This document shows positions 1 to 11,245 of a DNA stretch of 64,000 bases, in pieces. Below the pieces are notes generated by a model that was not told the origin of the DNA, did no database searches, and saw only the letters and a list, made by a program, of their open reading frames with translations. Numbering within the stretch: the stretch's first letter is position 1; the number at the start of each line of letters is the position of its first letter. This DNA is from Mytilus edulis. Lineage: Eukaryota; Mollusca; Bivalvia; Mytilida; Mytilidae. Location: the NCBI RefSeq assembly GCF_963676685.1, contig NC_092345.1:49373838-49437837 (forward strand), written 5' to 3'. A program made the position numbers and the translations under genes.

Positions 1-94
1 AATTTAAGAACAAATTGATCCTGTATGGAAGTTGTCATAAATTGTCTTAACAATATGACCATTACTTGTCAAAAGTATTCTTAGAAATGTGCAC

Positions 95-345
95 AAAAGA
101 ATATGTTTGGCATATAATAACAGGAATGAGACGGCACCTATCAAAACAAAAAATCTTACAGAACAATTACAACCAACATACAGTTCTCATGTGAATGAAG
201 GCAACAGTAGTATACTGATGTTCAATAGTCATAAAAAGATTTCAGGGAAAACAAATCCGGGTCACAAACCTAAACCAAGGGAAACACATCAACTGTAAGA
301 GGAAACAACCGAACAACATAACCGCTTAATTGCTACTAAAACGAA
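95..345 (-). repeat. Dispersed bivalve repeat, 3' tail
   Basis: This stretch reads, on the minus strand, as the same sequence family seen on the plus strand at 19,010-19,290 and 63,335-63,605. Shared landmarks are a motif complementary to 'gtttccctcggttttagttt', and the 'gtatac' close to one end. The open frame on the plus strand here is a by-product of this repeat. From 345 to about 775 nothing recognisable was seen. Confidence 0.5.
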
Positions 346-775
346 AGCCAAAATACATAGAAACAGACTTTTTGAGAACTGACTTGGTTCAGGACATTTT
401 AAGAAAATATGTAAAGCAAGAAGTTGTGAATAATTCGAAAAAAAACTTTAATCATCTACCATCAACATGTAAATTGCTACATAAAAATCAAACTTAACAT
501 ATATATATACACAAAGACAAAATTTGAACGAGATATTTAGGATATGGAGTATATCAATCTTGAAATAGTATTGTTAGTTCTCCCGTTAATTAGGTTGCAT
601 GTAACAATTGAAAAGTTCAAGAAAACACAACTAAACCAGTTCATAAAAAGCATTCACTGCAATGCTACACAGAGGTATTTTAAGTGTAAAAATGCAGCAA
701 AAAGTAACATAATACTAAATAATATCATATCAATGTATGTTTGCAGGACAGGTAGATAGAAGTATTGTTGCTACT

Positions 776-1090
776 GATATGAAAATCAAGACCCATTGGT
801 GGCCTTTGGCTGTTGTCTGCTTTTTGGTCGGGTTGTTGTCTCTTTGACACATACCCCATTTCCATTCTCAATTTCATTTCATAAACATCTAAGCCTCAAT
901 TGCTGCTTTTTTTAGGATAATTATGTTTCCTTGTCCGTGTCCTCTACAGCTGTCATAGCTTACTATGTTGGATAGGGTTTGCGCATGGTTAAAGGCTGTA
1001 CGGTTACCTATTGCTTGCTTTCGTCCACGACATTTAGTTTACTTGATATTTTTTTCATTGACAATCATACCACATCTACTGGATTTTATA
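776..1090 (+). mobile_element. Two retroelement 3' tails
   Basis: The segment 776-890 ends with the 'gggttgttgtctctttgaca' module. That module recurs at 17,113, 29,195 and 55,615 on plus, and at 41,350 and 57,590 on minus. The segment 980-1090 ends with a second tail type, an 'attgacaatcataccacatc' module, also seen at 20,780 and 33,935. Both types are common terminal sequences of bivalve non-LTR or SINE-like elements; the family assignment is from memory. Confidence 0.5.
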
Positions 1091-1157
1091 TAAACAATTA
1101 GTTGATTGATAAAAGTTTTATTATTTCATTGACTGACTGCTTAGATAATTCAACCAA

Positions 1158-4100
1158 CTAGTAGTCTTCTAGGTTATCTGAAAATATATCAGAGTAAAGT
1201 TGTTTTTTAATTAACGTTTATTTTCTACTGTCATAGACTGTTTTTATGATAGGCGAATCTAAAGATTCATAAATCTAACTTCCACCCTCTACCCTTTTCA
1301 TTCGGTCTTGTTGATTGTAGTTGAGGGTAAACAATGATTTATTAAACAGTCTAAGTACAACCTTTCGACACAACAAGGTACAATATACATTTTAACAAAA
1401 CAACACAGGTGAACTCATACACAAACTTGACGACAACACAATTATTTATTTCAAAACTTTCTCATAGCTGACTTAAAGGATGCATCTAATAGTAGATTCC
1501 AAAATAATATTAATTAACGAAAATTAATGTTGACTGTACTTTTATTTTACGAATTTATGTGTTGTTTGTTGTTGAAGGCCGCATGCACTTTCTAATTCTC
1601 TAATTGTCAACCTCCAAATGCTCAGCTGTTAAAGCTGGAGTAGGATCTGCTTACTCTTCCAGAGCACCTGCTATCACTTCAAATTTTTGGTGAGATTCGT
1701 GTTGCTAAGTCTTTAGTTTTCTATGTTGTGTTTTGTGTACTGTACTATTGTGTGTCCATTTGTCTTTTTCTTTTTTAGCCTTTTCTTTGTCAGTTTGTTT
1801 TCGATTTATGAGTCTGAATGTATGATTAATATCGAATAGTTCATTTCTATAGTTCAAAAGTAAGATTTGTTACTTTTTTTTAGTTCTCATTTTATTGCAG
1901 TTACGATTGTTTCGCCATTTTCATTATTTATTTATTTAACTTTTGGGTAATGCAACTGATTAAACTAGTGGATACATTTAATAAAAAAAAACATGCATCA
2001 GTAAGAAATGTATTCTGAAATCGGAAGTTTTAATGTTTCAATATTGTCCTCTTTAGGAGAACCATATTTCAACATTATAATTGTATTCTAACAATAAAAT
2101 GTATTGAAAGAACTTTACCAATGCCTCAATAAAAACACTATTTAATCTTTAATTTTAAAACAGGTAACATACCAAGTCGAACCTCATCGTCAAGTGAGCG
2201 CCTTCTTCCCCAACACGGATAGGAAATTGTCCTACAGCAGTAGCTTTTACTACACCAACATATCCTCTTATAACATCTTTTTCCTTCCACGGCATGCGGA
2301 ACAACTTATAAAAGAAGAAATATATTATTGAATACATTCAACTATTGCAATACCACCGCATACGGAACACATAAAAACATAAAAATTGTATTCAGTATCA
2401 TTACCATTAAGTTTTATTAGAGATTTCTTTCTTCTTTAATTTTATTTTTTTGTTGTTTTTGTTCTTGTTGTTGATGTTTTAATTTGGAAACACAACATCG
2501 ATACATTTTTATGCCCCACCCACTATAGTAGAGGGGCATTATGTTTCCTCGTCTGTGCCACCGTTCGTTCGTCTGTCTTCAGGTTAAAGTTTTTGGTCAA
2601 GGTAGTTTTTGATGAAGTTGAAGTCCAATCAACTTGAAACTTAGTACACATGTGCCCTATGATATGATTTTTCTAACTTTAATGCCAAATTAGTGTTTTG
2701 ACCCTAATTTCATGGTTCACTGAACATAGAAAATGATAGTGGAAATTTCAGGTTAAAGTTTTTGGTCAAGGTAGTTTTTGATGAAGTTGAAGTCCAATCA
2801 TTTTGAAACTTAGTATACATGTTCCCTGTGATATGACCTTTCTCATTTAAATGCCAAATTAAGAGTTTTTACCCCAATTTTACGGTCCACTAAACATAGA
2901 AAATGATAGTGCGAGTGGGGAATCCGTGTACTATGGACACATTCTTGTTTGTTATATTTTGTTTTCTTATAAAGGAATATAAGTAACTATATTCGCATTT
3001 ATATATACTAGTACCAAGATTGATTCAAATTAAGGTAGTATTTAAAAAACTAAGTAAAATAACCCCTCACGGAATGAAACTTAATTAACAGCAAGTGATT
3101 CGACGTTTACAGTTCATAATCAGAACAGTTACAATTGGCTTGGGACTATGTCCATAAAATTAGTTGAAGTTGTTTGAATTGATCGCGATTGATTGCTTCA
3201 ATTATTCATTTCGCAGTTCTTATTCAAATAAATTTATTTATTGTAACTGCGTTCAACGGATCTTTTCGTAATGGCATATTATGAAACCTTATTGATCGAA
3301 ATCGATCATTTTTGTAGAAACAGAACGATGTTAACATATCGCAATTGATGATAATTGCTCACTGCTATCACAAGAAATAGTCAAAACCAATGCGAAAAAT
3401 GAACAAATACTAAAAATATTTACACTGCATTCGGCTATTTGTCGTGTGTCTATTATTATATACTAGAACACACCCAGTTTTTCTCTGCTTTCAAGTCTTT
3501 CTGTTTGAATCCGTTGAACTGGAACTTATCAGTTATTGGTAATATTAATTATTTTGAAAACAAAAGGTCCTGGAATGGAGTATATTTTAATCAACAGCAT
3601 TGTCCTATATAAGTTATAAATAAAGTTGAATTCTTTGCTTTGCTGTTTTACGTCATGCCCACTAACAAATTGAAAACTGTACCTATACGCCTTATTTTTA
3701 GTCCCGATTTTTGTCGAGCCTGCAACTTTTGTTGCAGAAAGCTCGACATAGGGATAGTGATCCGGCGGCGGCGGCGGTGTTAGCTAACTTCTTAAAAGCT
3801 TTATATTTTAGAAGGTGGAAGACCTGGATACTTCATACTTTGTATATAGATGCCTCATGTTACGAAGTTTCCGTCAGTCACATGTCCAATGTCCTTGACC
3901 TCATTTTCATGGTTCAGTGACCACTTGAAAAAAAAGTTCAAATTTTTTGTAATGTTGAATTCTCTCTTATTATAAGTAATAGGATAACTATATTTTATAT
4001 GTGCGTACCTTGCAAGGTCCTCATGTCTGTCAGACAGTTTTCACTTGACCTCGACCTCATTTCATGGATCAGTGAACAAGGTTAAGTTTTGGTGGTCAAG

Positions 4101-7100
4101 TCCATATCTTAGATACTATAAGCAATAGGGCTAGTATATTCGGTGTATGGAAGGACTGTAAGGTGTACATGTCCAACTGGCAGGTGTCATCTGACCTTGA
4201 CTTCATTTTCATGGTTCAGTGGTTATAGTTAAATTTTTGGGTTTTGGTCTGTTTTTCTCATACTATATGCAATAGGTCTACTATATTTGTTGTATGGAAT
4301 GATTGTAAGGTGTACATGTCTAGCGGGCAGATGTCATGTGACCTTGACCTCATTTTCATGGTTCAGTGGTCAATGTTAAGTTTTTGAGTTTTGGTCTTTT
4401 TATCTAATACTATATGCTATAGGTCAACTATATTTGGTGTATGGAAATATTTTATGATCTTTATGTCAGTCGCGCAGGTTTTTTTTTTTGACCGTGACCT
4501 CATTTTCACGGTTCATTGCACTGTGTTAAGTTTTTGTGTTTTGGTCTATTTTTCTTAAACTATAAGTAATAGGTCAACTATATATGTTGTATAGAAGCAT
4601 TGCTAGCTGTACATGTCTGCCTGGCATGGTTCATCTAATCTTGACCTCATTTTCAAGGTTCATTGGTCTTTGTTTAGTTATCTTGGTTAATGTTAAGTTT
4701 ATGTGACAGTTGTTATAAAGCTTAACTTTATACTTAGGACTATCAACATAATATCAATGATTAGTATAGAAGGCGAGACATTTCAGCGTGTGTACTCTTG
4801 TTAGTATTCGTATTGTTATGTTAGAAAGTCTTACTGATTAAAATACTATAATAGGTAACAATTTGACAATTTAGTAGTGTCAACCCTGTGGTTATGACCC
4901 GTGTATATAGCATATTAGTCCTGAATACAACGTTTGGTGGTGCGCCTGTCAGATGCGGAACGTACAGATAAGGTAATAGGTAACAGGTGAATATACTATT
5001 GGTATCGGTAGCGGACTCGACACGGAACTTCTTAATTATTGGCAATATTAATTACGTGGAAAACAAAAGGGCCTGGAGTGGTGTAATTTTTAATCTACAC
5101 CTTTGTACTATATTAGTTATATATAAAGTTGAATTCTGTGATTCGTCGTTTTTACGTGATGACGGCTGACAAATTGGACCTCGTAATTTTAGTATTATAG
5201 ATAGATATATCATGAAGATGTGATATGAGTGCCAATGAAACAACTCTCCAAACAAGTCACAATTTATAAAAGTAAACCATTATAGGTCAAGGTACGGTCT
5301 CCAACAATGAGCCTTTGCTCACACCGAAAAGCAAGCTGTAAAGGCCCCTAAAAAAATACTTGTGTAAAACAATTCAAACAGAAAAAAAACCAACGGTCTA
5401 ATCTATATAATAATCGAGATACGAGAAACAGTTATGAACCACATTAACAAACGACAACTACTGAACATCAGATAGCTTTTTAGATCTTATACATCTTGAG
5501 CTTTTTTACCTGGGGTTTTGAGCGTTCCCGATAACGGAAAATTCAGAAAAGCTATTTTGACGCCGAAATTATGTACGTGTTTGTAATCAAATTTTTCTAA
5601 ATCTGAAATTAAGTGTCTGATGGAACCGATAAACCCTTTTATACTGCACTCGTTCTATTTGAGCAGTCAAAATGCGTTGACTGTATATTTCTATATTATG
5701 CACAACCACTGACCTGATATAACTTTTCCTCATGAATATTTAAATAGAAATTGCCGAAATTGTAATTAATTATTCATACGACCTATTCAACCTGTTCTTG
5801 TTTCCAATGTATACAAAGACTCAAACTTATTTCTTTTACAATTTTTAGAAAACAATATTTCACTTAAATCATTATGTTTTATGCTTATTGTTGATATTTT
5901 AGTTCATCTCAAACAATTCCTTCACCATCGATTTAGGGTTTCATCAGGAATTGTACATTTCATTGTGTTGTATATTTCTCCGCCTGCATGATATGAGGCC
6001 TTTTTAAAAAGGGAGTGTTTCCCAATATCTAAATCAAATAATAAAATTAACGCATTAAACAACAATTAAAAATGTTTTTTCAGATTTCAGTATAAAGACA
6101 ATAATAGTGCATAGCCTCGCTTTCCCCGTTTCTAAGCCTCATCCTTATATCTTTGATATGTAAAGTCAATGCACTATTATTGTCTATTTATACTGCACTC
6201 GTTCTATTTGAGCAGTCAAAATGCGTTGACTGTATATTTCTATGTCATATACAGTCACTGACCCGATATCACTTTTCCTCATGAATATTTAAATAGAAAT
6301 TGCCGAAATAATATTGAATTATTCATACGACCTTTTCAACCTGTTCTTGTTTCAAATGCATACAACGATGCGTGGAACGACTCAATATTGTTTCCTTCGC
6401 AATTATTGGAAAAACATATTTAATTTGTTAATATTTTTTGTTTGCAACCTATAAATCATTATGTTTTATGCTTATGGTTGATATTTAAGTCCATACTCAA
6501 ACGATTTCGTTCACCATCGAGTGTTGGTTTCAACAGGTAAATGTACATTTCATTGTGTTGTATATTTCTTCGCGAGCATGATGTGAGGCCTCTTTAAAGG
6601 GTATTTCACCCAATATTTAAATCAAACAAATAACCTTAACGCATTAATCAACAATTGAAAATGTTTTTTTAGATTGCAGTATTAAGACAATAATAGTGCA
6701 TTGACTTGACATATCAACGATATAAGGATTCGGCCCGAAACGGGGAAATAGCTCGGCACAGCCTCGCATTTCCCCATTTCTAAGCCTCATCCTTATATCG
6801 TTGATATGTCAAGTCAATGCACTATTATTGTCTTTTTATACTGCATTCGTTCCATTTGAGCAGTCAAAATGCGTTGACCGTATATTTCTATGTCATATAC
6901 AGTCGCTGATCTGAAATCACTTTTTCTCATGAATATTTAAATTCAAATTGCCTAAATTGTAATTAATTATTCATACGACCTATTCAACCTGTTATTGTTT
7001 CCAAAGTATACAACGACTCAAACTTATTTCTTTTGCAATTTTTAGAAAAAAAAAACATATTTCATTAATTAATAGTTTTGGTTTGAGAATTATATATCAT

Positions 7101-10100
7101 TATGTTTTATGCTTATTCTTGATATTTTAGTTCATTCTCAAACAAACTTGTTAATCATCGATTGCAGGTTTCAACAGGTAGATGTACATTTCATTGTGTT
7201 GTATATTTCTCCGCCTGCATGATATGAGGCCTTTTTAAAAAGGGAGTGTTTCCCAATATCTAAATCAAATAATAAAATTAACGCATTAAACAACAATTAA
7301 AAATGTTTTTTCAGATTTCAGTATAAAGACAATAATAGTGCATAGCCTCGCTTTCCCCGTTTCTAAGCCTCATCCTTATATCTTTGATATGTACGGTCAA
7401 TGCACTATTATTGTCTATTTATACTGCACTCGTTCTATTTGAGCAGTCAAAATGCGTTGACTGTATATTTCTATGTCATATACAGTCACTGACCCGATAT
7501 CACTTTTCCTCATGAATATTTAAATAGAAATTGCCGAAATAATATTGAATTATTCATACGACCTTTTCAACCTGTTCTTGTTTCAAATGCATACAACGAT
7601 GCGTGGAACGACTCAATATTGTTTCCTTCGCAATTATTGGAAAAACATATTTAATTTGTTAATATTTTTTGTTTGCAACCTATAAATCATTATGTTTTAT
7701 GCTTATGGTTGATATTTAAGTCCATACTCAAACGATTTCGTTCACCATCGAGTGTTGGTTTCAACAGGTAAATGTACATTTCATTGTGTTGTATATTTCT
7801 TCGCGAGCATGATGTGAGGCCTCTTTAAAGGGTATTTCACCCAATATTTAAATCAAACAAATAACCTTAACGCATTAATCAACAATTGAAAATGTTTTTT
7901 TAGATTGCAGTATTAAGACAATAATAGTGCATTGACTTGACATATCAACGATATAAGGATTCGGCCCGAAACGGGGAAATAGCTCGGCACAGCCTCGCAT
8001 TTCCCCATTTCTAAGCCTCATCCTTATATCGTTGATATGTCAAGTCAATGCACTATTATTGTCTTTTTATACTGCATTCGTTCCATTTGAGCAGTCAAAA
8101 TGCGTTGACCGTATATTTCTATGTCATATACAGTCGCTGATCTGAAATCACTTTTTCTCATGAATATTTAAATTCAAATTGCCTAAATTGTAATTAATTA
8201 TTCATACGACCTATTCAACCTGTTATTGTTTCCAAAGTATACAACGACTCAAACTTATTTCTTTTGCAATTTTTAGAAAAAAAAAACATATTTCATTAAT
8301 TAATAGTTTTGGTTTGAGAATTATATATCATTATGTTTTATGCTTATTCTTGATATTTTAGTTCATTCTCAAACAAACTTGTTAATCATCGATTGCAGGT
8401 TTCAACAGGTAGATGTACATTTCATTGTGTTGTATATTTCTCCGCCTGCATGATATGAGGCCTTTTTAAAAAGGGAGTGTTTCCCAATATCTAAATCAAA
8501 TAATAAAATTAACGCATTAAACAACAATTAAAAATGTTTTTTCAGATTTCAGTATAAAGACAATAATAGTGCATAGCCTCGCTTTCCCCGTTTCTAAGCC
8601 TCATCCTTATATCTTTGATATGTACGGTCAATGCACTATTATTGTCTATTTATACTGCACTCGTTCTATTTGAGCAGTCAAAATGCGTTGACTGTATATT
8701 TCTATGTCATATACAGTCACTGACCCGATATCACTTTTCCTCATGAATATTTAAATAGAAATTGCCGAAATAATATTGAATTATTCATACGACCTTTTCA
8801 ACCTGTTCTTGTTTCAAATGCATACAACGATGCGTGGAACGACTCAATATTGTTTCCTTCGCAATTATTGGAAAAACATATTTAATTTGTTAATATTTTT
8901 TGTTTGCAACCTATAAATCATTATGTTTTATGCTTATGGTTGATATTTAAGTCCATACTCAAACGATTTCGTTCACCATCGAGTGTTGGTTTCAACAGGT
9001 AAATGTACATTTCATTGTGTTGTATATTTCTTCGCGAGCATGATGTGAGGCCTCTTTAAAGGGTATTTCACCCAATATTTAAATCAAACAAATAACCTTA
9101 ACGCATTAATCAACAATTGAAAATGTTTTTTTAGATTGCAGTATTAAGACAATAATAGTGCATTGACTTGACATATCAACGATATAAGGATTCGGCCCGA
9201 AACGGGGAAATAGCTCGGCACAGCCTCGCATTTCCCCATTTCTAAGCCTCATCCTTATATCGTTGATATGTCAAGTCAATGCACTATTATTGTCTTTTTA
9301 TACTGCATTCGTTCCATTTGAGCAGTCAAAATGCGTTGACCGTATATTTCTATGTCATATACAGTCGCTGATCTGAAATCACTTTTTCTCATGAATATTT
9401 AAATTCAAATTGCCTAAATTGTAATTAATTATTCATACGACCTATTCAACCTGTTATTGTTTCCAAAGTATACAACGACTCAAACTTATTTCTTTTGCAA
9501 TTTTTAGAAAAAAAAAACATATTTCATTAATTAATAGTTTTGGTTTGAGAATTATATATCATTATGTTTTATGCTTATTCTTGATATTTTAGTTCATTCT
9601 CAAACAAACTTGTTAATCATCGATTGCAGGTTTCAACAGGTAGATGTACATTTCATTGTGCTGTACATTTCTCCGCCTGCATGATATGAGTCCTTTTTAT
9701 AAAACAGGGAAGTTTCCCGATATTTAAATCAAATAATAACATACACACTAAACACCAATTGTAAAAGTAGTACTCTTTTAGATTGCAGTATAAAGACAAT
9801 ATAATAGTGCATTGACTTGACATATCAACGACATAAGGATTCGGCCTGAAACGGGAAAATAGCTCGGCACAGCCTCTCATGTCCTCGTTTCTAAGCCTCA
9901 TCCTTATATCGTTGATATGTCAAGTCAATGCACTATTATTGTCTATATACGTTACAAATTATCAAAGTGTGACAAAATTATTATGTTCATACAACACATT
10001 GAACAATTTAGAGTATTTTTAATTAGAAGGCACAAGTTCACGACAGATTGAAAAATCGTTTATAAACTTAAAGCTCGTCATTGTCAAGTTGCTTATCATG

Positions 10101-10476
10101 AATTTACACGAAAATATTTAAGTTCATTTATCCGATTGAAACCTCAAAGTATCGGTTACCAGCGAATATGAGTCTTACAAATCAAATAGAACACATGATA
10201 ATAGTGTTACGAAAGTAGGGGTTGGACGAATGGACTGAGCATGTAATTGTTATATTAACCCACCGTAAGATATTTTGGAATATGATATATAAAAACCAAG
10301 AGAATGAATTGTGTATAAACGTCAACGAGATAAAAACATACAACGCAAGTCATAGACATTAGCATCATAGTAAACTACAGTAGCAAAATCTTAAATGAAA
10401 ATTTGTTACGAATATGATTTGTTTAATACTTACTCAGTAGACCAGCAAGAAGCAGGAACATCACACATTTTAACAT
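1158..10476 (-). CDS. CRP-1: secreted cysteine-rich peptide precursor
   Basis: Three coding exons: 10,476-10,434, 2,304-2,173 and 1,177-1,158, each joined in phase 1, giving 64 residues. Exon 1 encodes a hydrophobic signal core (MLKCVMFLLLAGLL). Exon 2 starts after a good pyrimidine tract and encodes a VPHAVEG linker, then six cysteines spaced C-x4-C-x1-C-x4-CC-x6-C. A WGRRR site follows, which fits dibasic cleavage with C-terminal amidation, and then an acidic tail. Exon 3 adds NLEDY and a stop; a possible AATAAA lies at 1,122-1,117. The mature part is strongly basic. The family resembles mussel conotoxin-like and antimicrobial cysteine-rich peptides, but the exact subfamily is not certain. 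Intron 1 would be 8.1 kb and filled by satellite, so the link between exon 1 and exon 2 is the weak point. Exons 2 and 3 alone are secure as members of the array. Confidence 0.6.
1640..1835 (+). mobile_element. LINE 3' end fragment
   Basis: This is a diverged copy of a LINE tail that recurs at 21,640-21,840 (+) and, reversed, at 15,240, 19,405, 22,915 and 30,148. Landmarks are the 'ggatctgcttactcttcc' start and the 'ttagttttctatgttgtg' middle, with a tail reading 'cgatttatgagtctgaatg'. It lies in intron 2 of CRP-1 in the opposite orientation. No reverse-transcriptase core remains. Confidence 0.6.
2505..2950 (+). repeat. Dispersed repeat with two internal copies
   Basis: The segment begins with a 'tatgccccaccca' module, and its middle 'aggttaaagtttttggtcaa' block occurs twice, at about 2,580 and 2,750. 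The same element is present in reverse at 53,707-54,038, where an extended GGAC microsatellite replaces the short 'cgttcgttcgtctgt' tract here. It lies inside the inferred large intron of CRP-1. Confidence 0.65.
3440..5185 (+). repeat. Composite repeat: ~148-bp tandem block flanked by related copies
   Basis: The core at 3,705-4,800 opens with a short hairpin around 'gcaacttttgttgc' and a GGC run. It continues as diverged units of about 148 bp, each marked by 'cctcattttcatggttcagt' or a variant, near 3,897, 4,052, 4,198, 4,342, 4,496 and 4,641. Two related copies of another element flank it, at 3,440-3,700 and 4,905-5,185; both contain an 'aatattaatta' and 'ataaagttgaattct' landmark. The structure fits a bivalve element with tandem core repeats. 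No protein is encoded. Confidence 0.55.
5186..5475 (-). mobile_element. Retroelement 3' region
   Basis: Read on minus, this matches the plus-strand element at 26,627-26,905. It has the same order of landmarks: an 'agaccgttggtttt' module, a 'cctttacagcttg' module, and an end at 'ttgtttcattggcac'. Related minus copies occur at 25,793-26,090 and 60,430-60,760. It is non-autonomous or truncated, with no intact frame. Confidence 0.55.
5637..9950. repeat. Higher-order satellite array, 1,231-bp period
   Basis: The motif GAGCAGTCAAAATGCG recurs at 5,661, 6,210, 6,858, 7,441, 8,089, 8,672 and 9,320. From the second copy on, the spacings are 648, 583, 648, 583 and 648 bp. Two related monomers therefore alternate to make a 1,231-bp unit, repeated nearly identically. 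The 648-bp monomer ends with a short hairpin module. The 583-bp monomer precedes a 147-bp long-stem hairpin (6,686-6,832, 7,917-8,063, 9,149-9,295, with a diverged copy at 9,796-9,943). The first and last copies are more diverged than the internal ones, as in unequal-crossover arrays. The array lies in the inferred intron 1 of CRP-1. Bases 9,950-10,430 show nothing recognisable. Confidence 0.9.
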
Positions 10477-11098
10477 TTTCTACGTTTATGTAATTAAAGC
10501 ACTGCTAAAAAAAAACATACAACATCAGCCTTTTTCATGATACTTGTATATCTAATAATGTCAACTAAAATTTTCTTTTGAAGGTCAGGTGATAATTATG
10601 ATTTGATGTATTTTATAATTTAATCATTTTCTGTAAAGAAGAGACGTTTTTTTTTTAAATTGACAAACATCTGCGAACCGAATAATTTCGAATTCGCAAA
10701 TATACGTTGAAAACCATTAAATAATTATAAATAAATAATATACAATTTATCGCAACTTAAACATTGTTTATACATAAATGCACATCCATAACAGAAGTCA
10801 TTTAACTATATATTTTTTTTAATTTTATTATTTTGTCACATACTGCTTGAACATAATACAATGGCATAAAAAAATATACATTAAAACAATCAGTACCCAG
10901 CCATCAAATTGGCTTATGAGACACATATTACAAAACATTTCCCATTTAAATATATGTAAATATAACATTTACTTAAATTTGTTTTTTGTACAATTTCAAA
11001 AAGATTTATCATTTAAATAACTACAAATTCAATTCTAAAATTATTTAATAGATTAAAATAATAAATTACAGAGATGAAAATTATTATTCAACATACAA

Positions 11099-11245
11099 TA
11101 CTTACATACACAACCTTAACTGATATCTGAATGCATTATTATTCTGGTTTTGTCTATATTTATTGCCAAAATATATTGATTGATAAAACTATTATGGAAC
11201 AACATGTGGTACCAAACAATATCTTCCCAGAATACAATTTTGATC
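11099..11245 (-). promoter_or_regulatory. CRP-1 promoter and 5' UTR exon
   Basis: Read on minus, a block at 11,240-11,160 with 'ggaagatattgttt' and 'accacatgttgttcc' is shared with the region upstream of CRP-5. It is followed by an AT-rich 'tcaatatattttgg' element close to a TATA-like 'aataaatata', which CRP-4 also carries. A candidate 5' UTR exon ends at 11,106 before GTAAGT, about 630 bp upstream of the signal exon. The promoter call is inference from conservation between paralogues. Confidence 0.45.

Noticed and set aside
2155-2337. 60-codon minus open frame over CRP-1 exon 2
   Set aside because: It is a different frame from the one that carries the six cysteines and the family linker and tail; the cysteine frame has matching splice sites.
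5637-9950. CRISPR-like or rRNA-spacer reading of the regular repeats
   Set aside because: The units are long (583 and 648 bp), have no short repeat/spacer structure and show no rRNA similarity; the host is clearly eukaryotic.
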